From the NCBI GenBank assembly GCA_012295275.1, contig CM022673.1, positions 28,226,136 through 28,236,135 of the forward strand: a DNA stretch of 10,000 nucleotides, given 5' to 3'. Below the pieces are notes generated by a model. The model searched no databases. It worked only from the letters and a program-made list of their open reading frames with translations, and was not told the origin of the DNA. Positions 1 through 10,000 of this stretch are shown in pieces; position 1 is the stretch's first letter, and every line of letters begins with the position of its first letter. Position numbers and translations under genes: made by a program. Source of the stretch: Chrysomallon squamiferum. Lineage: Eukaryota > Mollusca > Gastropoda > Neomphalida > Peltospiridae.

Positions 1-156
1 AGTACAGCTAGGAGACAAAATTAAAAAACAGAAAATAATAAGAAAAGAAAGAAAACAAGTTTAAGAAAAGGAAGGAAATGAGGACAGCAATATACCTCTT
101 TTAAGTATATAACCATTTTACGTCGTTTTGTTATATGTATTTGCATATGTGTGTGT

Positions 157-160
<4 letters not shown>

Positions 161-228
<68 letters not shown>

Positions 229-244
229 TCTCTCTCTCTCTCTC
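161..244. repeat. (CT)n microsatellite
   Basis: About 84 nt of CT dinucleotide, interrupted once near 227-230. It produces a spurious Ser-Leu open frame. Confidence 0.97.
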
Positions 245-307
245 GTTTCATTCATTTATTTATGTACTTCTGTGTATGTATATTATTAAAATATTTTAAA
301 CCACACA

Positions 308-333
308 AACAACAACAACAACAACAACAACAA
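308..333. repeat. (CAA)n microsatellite
   Basis: A 26-nt pure AAC/CAA tract inside the left-edge intron. Confidence 0.9.
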
Positions 334-455
334 GTTTAATTCAATTTATTTATGTACTTATCTACTATGTATATAATAAAAAAAATATTTTAAAAAACAC
401 ACAAACACAGCTAACACAACAACAAACAAGCTAACAACAAAAGAAGAACAAACAA

Positions 456-478
456 TACTACTACTACTACTACTACTA
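456..478. repeat. (ACT)n microsatellite
   Basis: A 23-nt pure ACT tract. It is the same unit as the larger tracts at 867, 3508 and 5768. Confidence 0.9.
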
Positions 479-600
479 ACAAACTACTAACAAACACAGA
501 ACTAATAACAGACAATAACATAAGCTAACAAAACAAACAGAGAACAAAGCTAACACAAAGACAGCTAACAAGAATAACAAACGACAGCTAACAGACTTAC

Positions 601-10000
<9,400 letters not shown>

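Larger units (their letters stand above)
1..600 (-). other. Intron 3' of the second CCP exon; repeats only
   Basis: No coding exon, start or end of a gene was found here on either strand. The stretch holds an 84-nt (CT)n tract, (CAA)n and (ACT)n tracts and a degenerate repeat of the word acagctaaca between about 408 and 596. It is taken as the intron that follows the donor at 600. Confidence 0.6.

Noticed and set aside
476-600. Read-through of the CCP 2 exon into a hydrophobic tail (LLFLLAVFVLALF) resembling a membrane anchor
   Set aside because: A strong donor (CG|GTAAGT, phase 1) precedes it and the tail lies in repeat-rich intron. Retention of this intron would give such a tail, but nothing in the sequence supports its use.

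Overview
The window is eukaryotic, AT-rich and full of microsatellites, with short exons separated by introns of about 0.2-0.8 kb. Everything codable lies on the minus strand. The domain repertoire (ApeC, CUB, kringle, sushi/CCP, C-type lectin, ShKT) and the repeat style point to an invertebrate, most likely a mollusc. That assignment is an inference; nothing in the sequence fixes the species.

I read the window as the interior of one large secreted mosaic gene running right to left. Both ends lie outside the window: no start codon, signal peptide, stop codon or poly(A) site was found. Sixteen exons were placed by splice sites, reading phase and domain motifs: >10000-9930, 9611-9351, 8983-8759, 8563-8423, 8226-8117, 7668-7550, 7303-7182, 6804-6672, about 6243-6126 (start uncertain), 5517-5386, 4799-4626, 3883-3727, 3077-2974, 2288-2157, 1743-1615 and 792-601. 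Together they encode roughly 770 residues. The N-to-C order is: Cys-rich tail of an unknown module, ApeC region (3 exons), CUB (3), kringle (2), a short four-cysteine module (1), CCP (1), C-type lectin domain (3), ShKT (1), CCP (1). Every intron between domains is phase 1, while introns inside CUB, kringle and lectin domains are phase 0 or 2. This is the classic signature of exon-shuffled extracellular proteins. Several N-X-S/T sites and many cysteines also fit secretion. ApeC, CCP and C-type lectin domains bind microbial or glycan ligands in known proteins, so a pattern-recognition role in innate immunity is a reasonable but unproven guess.

The introns hold long (CT)n/(GA)n, (ATA)n, (ACT)n, (GATA)n and hexamer tracts, an approximately 28-bp minisatellite (5022-5340), and a truncated second copy of the 3' half of the second kringle exon (6000-6057). 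That copy differs from the active one at six coding positions, all silent. The second kringle exon also shows a one-base phase conflict at its best acceptor. No RNA gene, plus-strand gene or recognisable transposon was found.
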